Below are positions 36,181 through 44,000 of a stretch of DNA of 64,000 bases, piece by piece; position 1 is the stretch's first letter, and each line of letters begins with the position of its first letter. The notes under the pieces are model-generated. The model worked only from the letters and a program-made list of their open reading frames with translations, had not been told where the DNA came from and ran no database searches. The translations under genes and the position numbers were made by a program. Source of the DNA: Hyphomicrobiales bacterium. GTDB lineage: Bacteria > Pseudomonadota > Alphaproteobacteria > Rhizobiales > Rhizobiaceae. The stretch lies in the NCBI GenBank assembly GCA_900472395.1, contig UCHV01000032.1:1-64000 (forward strand), read 5' to 3'.

Positions 36181-37659
36181 TTATTCGGCGCTGTCGTCAG
36201 CAGCCTTCTTCTTCGGAGCAGCCTTTTTCTTCGGAGCGGCTTCTTCGCCTTCGGCAGCGTCGTCAGCCTTGGCAGAAGCCTTCTTCTTGGAAGCGGCCTT
36301 CTTCGGCTTTTCCGAAGCGTCGTCCTCGTCGTCGGCCATCAGCTCTTCCTTGCTGACGGTCTTGTCGGTGACGTCAACTTCGGACAGCAGCTTGTCGATG
36401 ACCTTCTCTTCGAAGATCGGCGCGCGCAACGAAGCGGAAGCGCCCGGCGTGTTGCGGAAGAAATCGAGGATTTCCTTCTGCTGGCCCGGGAACTGCTGCA
36501 GCTGGGCGTAAAGCGCGCGCTGCATTTCTTCCTCTGTCACTTCGACGCCGGCCTTTTCGCCTATTTCGGAGAGAACGAGACCGAGACGGACGCGGCGTTC
36601 AGCCAGCTTGGTGTATTCGGCGCGGGCTTCTTCCTCGGTCGTGTCTTCGTCGGCAAAGGTCTTACCGGACTGAGCGAGGTCGGTGTTGATCTGGCGCCAG
36701 ATGTTTTCGAACTCGGCGTCGACGAGGCCCTGCGGCGCGTCGAACTTGTAGAGTTCGTCGAGCTGGTCGAGGATCTGACGCTTGACCTTCTGACGGGTCA
36801 CGTTGCCGTACTGGCCTTCGATCTGGCTGCGAACGATTTCCTTCAGCTTGTCAGCCGATTCGAGACCGAGCTTGGAAGCTAGGTCATCGTTGATTTCCAG
36901 TTCGGCAGCGGCAGCGACTTCCTTGACGGTGATGTCGAAGGTTGCTTCCTTGCCGGCGAGGTTCGCAGCCGGGTATTCGGTCGGGAAGGTCACAGTGATG
37001 ACCTTCTCATCGCCAGCCTTGACGCCGACCAGCTGGTCTTCGAAGCCCGGGATGAAGCGGTTGGAACCGATAACCAGTTCGGCATCTTCGGCAGCGCCGC
37101 CATCAAAGGCTTCACCGTCGACCTTGCCGAGGTAGTTCATGGTGACGCGGTCGCCTTCAGCGGCCTTGCCCTTCTTGGTTTCGTAAGAACGGGCGCTTTC
37201 GGCGATCTTGAGGATCTGCTCGTTGACTTCGTCTTCCGAAACTTCGACGACTTCGCGGGTGACCTTGATGCCGTTGGTCGGCTTCAGTTCGATCGCCGGG
37301 ATGACTTCGTAAGCCAGCGTGAATTCGAAATCGATTTCAGCGTTGAGGATCTTGTCGGCTTCTGCCTCGTCCTCGGTCATCGAGATCGAAGGCTGGGTCG
37401 CGGACTTTTCGCCACGCTCGGACAGGATCTGTGTCGGGCGCTCGCGAACGATCTCGTTGACGAGCTCGGCCATGATTGACTTGCCGTGCATCTTCTTGAG
37501 ATGCGAAACCGGCACCTTGCCCGGACGGAAGCCGTTGATGCGGACCTTATCCTTGGCGTCAGCGAGGCGCGCGTTCAGCTGCGCTTCCATGTCCTTGGCC
37601 GGAATGACGACCTTGAGTTCGCGCTTCAGGCCCTCGGAGAGGGTTTCGGTAACCTGCAT
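36181..37659 (-). CDS. tig: Trigger factor
   Basis: Ribosome-bound chaperone and prolyl isomerase. The 492-residue chain has the N-terminal ribosome-binding domain (GFRPGKVPVSHLKKMHGK near residues 43-60), the FKBP domain (AAEGDRVTMNYLGKVDGEAF; FIPGFEDQLVGVKAGDEK) and the long helical C-terminal domain. It exceeds E. coli trigger factor (432) by about 60 residues because of a C-terminal tail rich in Lys, Ala and Asp (ASKKKASAKADDAAEGEEA and repeats of APKKKA). Downstream of tRNA-Leu by 166 bp on the same strand. Confidence 0.97.
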   Translation of the reverse strand: MQVTETLSEGLKRELKVVIPAKDMEAQLNARLADAKDKVRINGFRPGKVPVSHLKKMHGKSIMAELVNEIVRERPTQILSERGEKSATQPSISMTEDEAEADKILNAEIDFEFTLAYEVIPAIELKPTNGIKVTREVVEVSEDEVNEQILKIAESARSYETKKGKAAEGDRVTMNYLGKVDGEAFDGGAAEDAELVIGSNRFIPGFEDQLVGVKAGDEKVITVTFPTEYPAANLAGKEATFDITVKEVAAAAELEINDDLASKLGLESADKLKEIVRSQIEGQYGNVTRQKVKRQILDQLDELYKFDAPQGLVDAEFENIWRQINTDLAQSGKTFADEDTTEEEARAEYTKLAERRVRLGLVLSEIGEKAGVEVTEEEMQRALYAQLQQFPGQQKEILDFFRNTPGASASLRAPIFEEKVIDKLLSEVDVTDKTVSKEELMADDEDDASEKPKKAASKKKASAKADDAAEGEEAAPKKKAAPKKKAADDSAE

Positions 37660-37825
37660 TGTCTAACCTTCATATCAAACGGCTGTGTGCACACCGCCGT
37701 GGTTTCGATCGCACGGTCCCGGAAACACAGCCGGCCGTGGCTTCAGATACAATCTCGGACGCACCGGGGAGCAACAGCAGTTCTACGGCCTTGATAAAAG
37801 GCTCCGACTGCCAACTCCGCGGCTC

Positions 37826-37910
<85 letters not shown>

Positions 37911-38347
37911 GCACCGAACCGCGACGAAAATCCTCGAATGGAGGCCTTCCGGAGCGCGCGTCTCTATATCACCCGTTTTTCAGCACGCAAAGGAAAAATG
38001 ACAGCTTTTGCACGGCGGAAGGGCGGGAGTTGCGCAGTTGCACGACATATCAAGGTTAAGCGCGTGATCGTTGCCGGTTGCCATCACCGGCCAAGCAATG
38101 TGAAGGCGTTATCATGACGCCGCTTCAACTCTGTCCGCACAGTCATGCGCATATCGTTCGCCCCTCGAGAATGAGGAATGCCTTTATTTTGCACACTTCA
38201 CTAACGCGGCTTAACCAGGCCTGCACGAAACGCATGGGTGATCTACCGGAATCGCGCTTTTACTGGGCCTAAATCGATTTATAAACCGGATCAACAAATT
38301 GACGCCGGTCAAGAATAGAGCCGGCAAATCCGAAAAAGGAATTCGCC
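37911..38347. other. Intergenic region upstream of the first DUF1127 gene
   Basis: These 437 bp separate tRNA-Leu and the DUF1127 gene, which point away from each other, so both promoters should lie here. A short hairpin (GCCGG/CCGGC around 12 nt) precedes the DUF1127 start. I see no gene; a 64-codon frame has neither ribosome site nor recognisable sequence. Confidence 0.5.
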
Positions 38348-38494
38348 ATGAACATCACTCGCTCGCTTACCAACTGGCGCAAGTATCGTCAGACCGTTAC
38401 TGAACTCGGCCGCATGTCGGACCGCGAACTGCACGACCTCGGCATCGGCCGCGGCGACATCCGTCGCGTTGCCCGCACCGCCGTCGGCAACTGA
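38348..38494 (+). CDS. DUF1127 (YjiS-like) protein, 48 residues
   Basis: A tiny basic protein. N-terminal RSLTNWRKYRQTVTEL is followed by the DUF1127 core GRMSDRELHDLGIGRGDIRRVA. AAGGA precedes the ATG and a strong terminator follows. DUF1127 proteins are abundant in rhizobia, and some have been linked to RNA metabolism and to growth and nutrient responses in Agrobacterium. This one is paralogous to the gene 255 bp downstream. Confidence 0.88.
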   Translation: MNITRSLTNWRKYRQTVTELGRMSDRELHDLGIGRGDIRRVARTAVGN

Positions 38495-38528
38495 TTTCCG
38501 CTGCCGGAAACGGCAGTCGGATGAAAAA

Positions 38529-38557
38529 AGAGCGCCCCTTGCCGGGCGCTTTTTTTG
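38529..38557 (+). terminator. Intrinsic terminator of the first DUF1127 gene
   Basis: AGCGCCC and GGGCGCT form a 7-bp stem around a short loop, followed by seven T. Confidence 0.92.
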
Positions 38558-38749
38558 TGCTTTTTTCTTGCCACAAATTCGCCCGGCACTGCACGACAAA
38601 GCATCAGAGCGCGTTTTTTGATCATCGTCCTGCACATTTGCATGGCAGTCGCCAATTTTTTGCACTGCGTATTCGCGTTTGCCGGTTGTATAAGCTGCTC
38701 ATCCGCTGAAGCAAGAACGCGTTCAGCACCAGATCACTCGAGGAAAACC

Positions 38750-38893
38750 ATGAACCCGATCCGCATCGCCAAGAACTGGATCAGCTACCGCCGCACCATG
38801 AACGAGCTCGGCAACCTGTCGAACCAGGCCCTGAACGATATTGGCCTGACGCGCTACGACATCCGCAACGTTGCTTCCCGTTCGTACCGCTAA
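38750..38893 (+). CDS. DUF1127 (YjiS-like) protein, 47 residues
   Basis: Second tandem DUF1127 gene. N terminus RIAKNWISYRRTMNEL, core GNLSNQALNDIGLTRYDIRNVA, basic C terminus. GAGGA precedes the ATG by six bases. It shares about half of its residues with the 48-residue paralogue upstream (same NW-x-x-YR-x-T and DIG spacing), so the pair likely arose by duplication. The terminator between them means separate transcripts. Confidence 0.88.
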   Translation: MNPIRIAKNWISYRRTMNELGNLSNQALNDIGLTRYDIRNVASRSYR

Positions 38894-38952
38894 GCATATC
38901 CTCGCGGCATGAGGCCGCGTTCGTGGGATTTCGATTGAACGAATTCCCCTCG

Positions 38953-38973
38953 ACGGCGCCCACGAGGCGCCGT
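38953..38973 (+). terminator. Possible hairpin terminator of the second DUF1127 gene
   Basis: ACGGCGCC and GGCGCCGT form a perfect 8-bp stem around CACGA, but only TTCG follows, so termination would be weak. Confidence 0.4.
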
Positions 38974-39067
38974 TCGCATGTCTGCCCCCTGCATTTCCCC
39001 AGCGCCGGATACGATCCGCAAATGCTTTCCAGTTGGATGGCGGATGCGCGCATGATAATAGCGCGCC

Positions 39068-40471
39068 ATGACAAACACGCTCCCCTCTCCCATTCACGTT
39101 ATCGGTGGCGGCCTTGCCGGTTCCGAAGCCGCCTGGCAGATTGCCCAGGCTGGCGTTCCCGTCATTCTGCACGAGATGCGCGGCACCCGCGGCACCGATG
39201 CCCATAAGACAGACGGCCTTGCCGAACTGGTCTGCTCCAATTCCTTCCGCTCCGATGATGCGACGGCCAACGCGGTCGGCGTCATCCATGCGGAAATGCG
39301 GCTTGCCGGTTCGCTGATAATGGCCTGCGCCGACAAGAACCAGGTTCCGGCCGGCGGCGCGCTGGCAGTCGACCGCGATGGTTTTTCCGATGCCGTCACG
39401 ACTGCCATCGATGAACATCCGCTGATCACCGTAGTGCGCGAAGAAGTCACTGGCCTGCCGCCGGCAGATTGGGATCTGGCTGTCGTTGCCACCGGCCCGC
39501 TGACATCGCCGGATCTTGCTGCCTCCATACAATCCGAGACCGGCAAGGATGCACTGGCATTCTTCGACGCCATCGCGCCGATCATCCATCGCGATTCGAT
39601 CAACATGGATGTCTGCTGGTACCAGTCGCGTTACGACAAGGTCGGCCCCGGCGGCACGGGTAAGGATTACATCAACTGCCCGCTCGACAAGGATCAATAT
39701 AATGCCTTTATCGACGCGCTGATTGCCGGCGACACTGTCGGCTTCAAGGAATGGGAAGGCACGCCCTATTTCGATGGCTGCCTGCCGATCGAGGTGATGG
39801 CTGAACGTGGTCGCGAAACCCTGCGCCACGGCCCGATGAAGCCGATGGGCCTGACCAATGCGCATAACCCGACGGTTAAGGCCTATGCCGTCGTGCAGCT
39901 GCGGCAGGATAATGCGCTGGGCACGCTCTACAATATGGTCGGCTTCCAGACGAAGCTGAAATACGGCGCACAGGCCGAGATCATTCGCCTGATTCCCGGC
40001 CTCGAAAGCGCGGAATTCGCGCGTCTCGGCGGCCTGCACCGCAACACCTACATCCAGTCGCCCGTGCTTCTGGACAATTCACTGACGCTGAAGAGCCGCA
40101 AGGGGCTGCGCTTCGCCGGGCAGATCACCGGCTGCGAAGGTTACGTCGAAAGCGCTGCCGTGGGCCTGCTTGCCGGCCGATTCTCAGCTGCCGAACGCAA
40201 GGGCGAGGCACCGTCGCTGCCACCGGCGACCACCGCGCTTGGTTCGCTGCTCAACCACATCACCGGCGGCCACATCATGTCCGACGATGAGCCGGGCAAA
40301 CGTTCCTTCCAGCCGATGAATATCAATTTCGGGCTTTTCCCGGAACTGGAACCGGGCTCGATCGTCAAGCCGGAAGGCGTCAAACGTTTCCGCGGCAAGG
40401 ACAAGACGATCATGAAGCGGCAGCTGGTTTCCGCCCGCGCGCTGAAAGACTGCAAGGAATGGTTGGGTTAA
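39068..40471 (+). CDS. trmFO: Methylenetetrahydrofolate-tRNA (uracil-5-)-methyltransferase TrmFO
   Basis: Folate- and FAD-dependent enzyme that makes ribothymidine at position 54 of tRNA. The 467-residue chain starts with the FAD motif HVIGGGLAGSEAAW and shows the family segments HKTDGLAELVCSNSFRSDD, PAGGALAVDRDGF, YDKVGPGGTGKDYINCPLDKDQY and the GCLPIEVMAERGRETLRHGPMKP block with its Cys. Length is usual. The ribosome site is weak. A terminator follows. Confidence 0.96.
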   Translation: MTNTLPSPIHVIGGGLAGSEAAWQIAQAGVPVILHEMRGTRGTDAHKTDGLAELVCSNSFRSDDATANAVGVIHAEMRLAGSLIMACADKNQVPAGGALAVDRDGFSDAVTTAIDEHPLITVVREEVTGLPPADWDLAVVATGPLTSPDLAASIQSETGKDALAFFDAIAPIIHRDSINMDVCWYQSRYDKVGPGGTGKDYINCPLDKDQYNAFIDALIAGDTVGFKEWEGTPYFDGCLPIEVMAERGRETLRHGPMKPMGLTNAHNPTVKAYAVVQLRQDNALGTLYNMVGFQTKLKYGAQAEIIRLIPGLESAEFARLGGLHRNTYIQSPVLLDNSLTLKSRKGLRFAGQITGCEGYVESAAVGLLAGRFSAAERKGEAPSLPPATTALGSLLNHITGGHIMSDDEPGKRSFQPMNINFGLFPELEPGSIVKPEGVKRFRGKDKTIMKRQLVSARALKDCKEWLG

Positions 40472-40506
40472 GCACGCATTTCGCACGGTAAATCGGCGAT
40501 GAACAG

Positions 40507-40530
40507 AAAAGCCCGCGAAAGCGGGCTTTT
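40507..40530 (+). terminator. Intrinsic terminator of trmFO
   Basis: AAAAGCCCGC and GCGGGCTTTT form a 10-bp stem around GAAA, 35 bp after the trmFO stop; symmetric, so it could also stop the convergent gene. Confidence 0.9.
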
Positions 40531-40559
40531 GCCTGTGATCAGACCGAGTGTTTACTGCA

Positions 40560-41030
40560 TCAGGTCGTGGGCTGTTCGCCGGGCTTGCCTTCTTCTGCGG
40601 CAGCCTTGTCTTCGGCGCTGACATAGTTGCCGAGCAGCCAAAGCCCGACTTCTGCGGCAATCTCCTGGCTCGGAAAGACGAATTCGCCGTTCTGCGTGGG
40701 AGCATCCGGAAACTCGATGACAAAGCCTTTGCCGTCGGCGGTACTTGCTGCGTGCGCTCGCCCCGGCTGAATGACATGGCAGGAATAATGACGGCCGTAA
40801 TTGCGCATGACGCCGGCCTTGCCGTCATGCAGACGAATGAACACGGCCTTGCCGTCAACGGTCTCATGCAGTGCACGGATCGCCTCGGTCGGAAAGGCGC
40901 GACCAAACTCGAGGATGGCGAGACCCGGATCATGGCGTTCGCCATCTTCGCGATCCTTTGCCATGCGCGTGACGTAATATGCCAGCGCAACAACGATGAC
41001 GCCGATGATCAACCAACTCACGAGGCTCAT
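40560..41030 (-). CDS. Membrane-anchored protein of unknown function
   Basis: A 156-residue protein with one N-terminal membrane span (LVSWLIIGVIVVALAYYVTRM) and a soluble domain with FGRAFPTEAIRALHETVDGKAVFIRLHDGKAGVMRNYGRHYSCHVIQPG. The C terminus is charged and probably disordered. GGGAGG lies before the ATG at 41030; the frame upstream to 41075 is unsupported. The orientation suggests a cytoplasmic or periplasmic domain anchored in the inner membrane. I do not recognise the family. Confidence 0.65.
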   Translation of the reverse strand: MSLVSWLIIGVIVVALAYYVTRMAKDREDGERHDPGLAILEFGRAFPTEAIRALHETVDGKAVFIRLHDGKAGVMRNYGRHYSCHVIQPGRAHAASTADGKGFVIEFPDAPTQNGEFVFPSQEIAAEVGLWLLGNYVSAEDKAAAEEGKPGEQPTT

Positions 41031-41174
41031 CTTTCCTCCCGAAGAAAACCCGCACCGTTGCGAGCATGTCGGCACTATCGCATCAGGCTTGCGCGAGCGT
41101 GGCCCTGCGACAAAATAGTTCGATCAGCTTCAGGCAAATGTGCTTGAGCCGCAAGGCTCGAAAAACGCGGGACT

Positions 41175-42029
41175 TCAGACGCTGCGGCGCATCAACGCCG
41201 TGACCATGCGCAGCTGCCGGCGCCATTGCAGGGGCTGCAAGGATTGCTCGCGTACACCTGCCCCGAGCCTTTGCGCTTTTTTGAGAACCGCCTCCGCGGC
41301 CGTCGCGGGCAGGAAAGCCGGCATGATTGTTGCGGGTATTTTGCCGGCTTCACGCGCTTTTTTCAGATGATCGAAGCCGAGACCGGCAAAAGCCTCAATG
41401 GCGGCCGATATCCGGGCCTTGTCGTCGCCGGCCAGAAATGTGTCGCGGTCGAGGCCAACAGCGGACAGGATATCGAGCGGGATATAAAGCTGGCCGCGTG
41501 CCGAATGATGCGGCATCAAAAGTAGTGCACCCGATATGGCATGGGCCACACCTGCATGTCCGGCAGCGGATGCAGAGGCGGCGGCATCGCTCGGAGACAG
41601 GATCAACCCGGCAAACTGTATCAGTGCCGAAGCCGTTTCGCCTGCGTAGCCTTCCAGCGCGTTGCGATCCGGAAACGGGTCGTCGTAGAGGTCGAAGATA
41701 CGGGCGTCGAGCATGTCGATAAAGCTGTTGCGCGGCAGGCGATATTTTTCGACCGCAGCAAACAGCGCGGCCGCGACAGGATTGGCGTCGGACTCTTCGT
41801 TCGGGCCTTCCTCGAACTGACCACGCCACCATTGCAGGCGGATTTCACCGGCAAGCGGCTGGCGGACGACATCGCGGATTTTGGCAATCTCGGCATTAAA
41901 CGCATAAAGCGCCGCCAGCGCATCGCGCTTGTCCTGTGGTGACAGCAGGCAGGCGAGATAACGGTCGCGATCGGTATCGCGCAATGTCGAAAGGCAGATG
42001 CCTGAAATGGCTTCGTCCGATGCGCTCAC
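41175..42029 (-). CDS. Phytoene/squalene synthase-fold protein, NDUFAF6-like
   Basis: A 284-residue all-helical isoprenoid-synthase-fold protein. The first Asp-rich catalytic motif of phytoene synthases is degenerate (FNAEIAKIRDVV, about 44-55), and the segment GEIRLQWWRGQFEE is what I associate with NDUFAF6, the mitochondrial complex I assembly factor. The second motif is also reduced (YAGETASALIQFAG). Bacterial relatives are often annotated as phytoene synthase, but the missing Asp residues argue for an assembly role. It follows the NDUFAF3-like gene by 25 bp. Confidence 0.8.
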   Translation of the reverse strand: MSASDEAISGICLSTLRDTDRDRYLACLLSPQDKRDALAALYAFNAEIAKIRDVVRQPLAGEIRLQWWRGQFEEGPNEESDANPVAAALFAAVEKYRLPRNSFIDMLDARIFDLYDDPFPDRNALEGYAGETASALIQFAGLILSPSDAAASASAAGHAGVAHAISGALLLMPHHSARGQLYIPLDILSAVGLDRDTFLAGDDKARISAAIEAFAGLGFDHLKKAREAGKIPATIMPAFLPATAAEAVLKKAQRLGAGVREQSLQPLQWRRQLRMVTALMRRSV

Positions 42030-42054
42030 GGAGCCCTGTCCCTGTTGTCGCGCT

Positions 42055-42441
42055 TCAGTCGACCGCGATCAGGGCAGCCGCCACCGGTCGCGATTCCATC
42101 AGCATGATATTGTAGGTGCGAACCGCAGCCCCGGTATTCATCGGGTCCGATGCTATGCCATATTCGTTGAACACAGCCTTCAGCGCCTTCGGAATGGGTC
42201 GCAGATCGACGCCGGTTCCGAGAATCAGAAACTCGATCTCGCCCGCATCCGCGAGCACCTTTTCGAATGCAGCGGCAGCAAGCGCATCGCCTTCTGAAAA
42301 ATCCCAGCCGTAGATACCGGACGGGAGACAGAGGATCGAGCCGCGATGGGACATGTCGGCAAAACGAAAGCCGCCATTACCATAAGCGTCGATTTCAGCG
42401 CGGCCCGGAAAATGCGCGTCGCGGATCTGCATAGGTTTCAT
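42055..42441 (-). CDS. Mth938/DUF498-domain protein, NDUFAF3-like
   Basis: A 128-residue single-domain protein of the Mth938 fold. Family segments are IDAYGNGGFRFADMSHRGSILCLPSGIYGW, EIEFLILGTGVDLRPIP and SDPMNTGAAVRTYNIMLMESRPVAAALIAV. The human relative NDUFAF3 works in early assembly of respiratory complex I. Its position between yajC (48 bp upstream) and the NDUFAF6-like gene (25 bp downstream) on the same strand fits a membrane-protein assembly role. The bacterial function has not been shown here. Confidence 0.87.
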   Translation of the reverse strand: MKPMQIRDAHFPGRAEIDAYGNGGFRFADMSHRGSILCLPSGIYGWDFSEGDALAAAAFEKVLADAGEIEFLILGTGVDLRPIPKALKAVFNEYGIASDPMNTGAAVRTYNIMLMESRPVAAALIAVD

Positions 42442-42489
42442 CGGAAAGGATGTCCTTCAAATATCGCGACGCACGAGAGTTGGCGATTG

Positions 42490-42846
42490 TTACTTGGCGG
42501 CTTCGGTCTTGACCGGCTCGCCCTTGACGCGGACTTCGGCAACATAGGAGCGCAGAACGCGAACGCGGACGTTTTCAGCGATTTCGACTTCGACTTCGGT
42601 GTCGTCGATGACCTTGGTCACCTTGCCGGAAATGCCGCCGCCGAGAACGACCTGGTCACCACGACGGATCGCCGACAGGGTTTCCTGACGCTTCTTCATC
42701 TGGGTGCGCTGCGGGCGGATCAGGAAAAAGTACCAGACGACCATGAGCGGCGCGAAAAGGAAAAGCATTTCAAGGCCGGAGCCGAATGCGCCGCCGGCTG
42801 CGGGGGCTGCACCACTGGCTTGGGCAAATGCCTCAGTAATAAACAT
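42490..42846 (-). CDS. yajC: Sec translocon accessory protein YajC
   Basis: Small inner-membrane partner of SecDF and YidC. The 118-residue chain has one span (MLFLFAPLMVVWYFFLIRP) followed by the family signature RPQRTQMKKRQETLSAIRRGDQVV and GGISGKVTKVIDDTEVEVEIAENVRVRVLRSYV. The start at 42846 has GGGAG upstream; the frame to 42912 is leader. secD and secF, which often follow yajC, are not present downstream: the next gene is the NDUFAF3-like one. Confidence 0.95.
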   Translation of the reverse strand: MFITEAFAQASGAAPAAGGAFGSGLEMLFLFAPLMVVWYFFLIRPQRTQMKKRQETLSAIRRGDQVVLGGGISGKVTKVIDDTEVEVEIAENVRVRVLRSYVAEVRVKGEPVKTEAAK

Positions 42847-43047
42847 CGATAACTCCCAGATTGACGCTATACGCGTGGAAAGCCGTAAAGGCCGCCGAAA
42901 TATAGTAACCACCGCCCCGAATGCAACAGAGACAGCGGGTCACAGGCTTGTTCGGCGTACCGTTTCAAAGCCTCCTACCCTTTCGAGGCCCTCAACACCA
43001 TGCTACCGCCGGTCGAATACACAAAAAACCAGCGCCCGGAGGCCGAA

Positions 43048-43920
43048 ATGACAGACCCGAACACCGCTCTGCTGCTCGCCGAGGTTCGTCGCCTGGCAAG
43101 CGCGCTTGAACGGCTTGCCGGCCCGCCGCCCGCGGTAAACGATTGGAATGCTGCGGATTGTTTCGTCTGGGTGCCGGCAAACCAGTATCTGCAGCCGGTT
43201 CCGCGCCCCAATCGCGTCGCACTGACGCTGATCCGTGGTGTCGATCACGTGCGCGACATCCTGCATGAGAACACCCAGAGATTTGCCGAGGGTTACCCGG
43301 CAAATAATGTGCTTCTGTGGGGCGCCCGCGGCATGGGAAAGTCATCGCTGGTGAAGGCCGTTCACGAAGATGTGCGCGAGGCAGCCGGTGTTGCGCTCAA
43401 ACTGATCGAGGTTCACCGCGAGGATATCGCCACCCTCCCCATCCTTCTCGACGTACTGAAGAATTCCGGCCAGCGCGTTATCCTCTTCTGCGACGACCTC
43501 TCCTTCGACCATGACGATACTGCCTATAAGTCGCTCAAGGCGGCGCTGGATGGCGGTATCGAGGGCCGACCCGACAATGTGCTCTTCTACGCGACGTCCA
43601 ACCGGCGCCACCTTCTGCCGCGCACCATGATGGAAAACGAGCAATCGACGGCCATCAACCCTTCGGAAGCGGTCGAAGAAAAGGTCTCGCTCTCGGACCG
43701 CTTCGGCCTCTGGCTTGGCTTCCACAAATGTAGCCAGGACGACTATCTGACGATGATCGATGGTTATGCCGAACATTTCGATCTCGGCCTCGACCGCGAA
43801 ACGCTGCACCATCAGGCACTTGAGTGGGCAACAACACGCGGGGGACGTTCCGGCCGTGTCGCCTGGCAGTATATTCAGGATCTTGCCGGCCGCCTGCGCA
43901 AGCCGCTGACCAGAGACTGA
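43048..43920 (+). CDS. DUF815 AAA-type ATPase
   Basis: A 290-residue P-loop ATPase of the DUF815 family. Walker A is GARGMGKSS (92-100) and Walker B ILFCDDLSF; sensor-like TSNRRHLLP and the terminal helical part (GRVAWQYIQDLAGRL) follow. The family is widespread in bacteria with unknown function. GGAGG precedes the ATG at 43048; an upstream ATG at 43000 is in frame but without a ribosome site. It is divergent from yajC. Confidence 0.88.
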   Translation: MTDPNTALLLAEVRRLASALERLAGPPPAVNDWNAADCFVWVPANQYLQPVPRPNRVALTLIRGVDHVRDILHENTQRFAEGYPANNVLLWGARGMGKSSLVKAVHEDVREAAGVALKLIEVHREDIATLPILLDVLKNSGQRVILFCDDLSFDHDDTAYKSLKAALDGGIEGRPDNVLFYATSNRRHLLPRTMMENEQSTAINPSEAVEEKVSLSDRFGLWLGFHKCSQDDYLTMIDGYAEHFDLGLDRETLHHQALEWATTRGGRSGRVAWQYIQDLAGRLRKPLTRD

Positions 43921-43948
43921 TCAAACCTCCAGACGGTACTCCAAACGC

Positions 43949-43976
43949 AAAAAAGCCCGGCATGACCGGGCTTTTT
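43949..43976 (+). terminator. Bidirectional intrinsic terminator between the DUF815 and nlpD-like genes
   Basis: AAAAAGCCCGG and CCGGGCTTTTT form an 11-bp stem around CATGA. It ends 24 bp from the stop of the convergent nlpD-like gene and has A/T runs on both sides. Confidence 0.92.
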
Positions 43977-44000
43977 CGTACATCCTTGAAACGCACTACA

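Noticed and set aside
38078..38272. A 64-codon frame upstream of the DUF1127 gene
   Set aside because: No ribosome site, Cys/His/Arg-rich random-looking product, and it lies in a probable promoter region.
41175..42029. A carotenoid or hopanoid biosynthesis gene (phytoene/squalene synthase)
   Set aside because: The Asp-rich motifs are degraded, the sequence matches the NDUFAF6-type pattern, and no other terpenoid gene is present.
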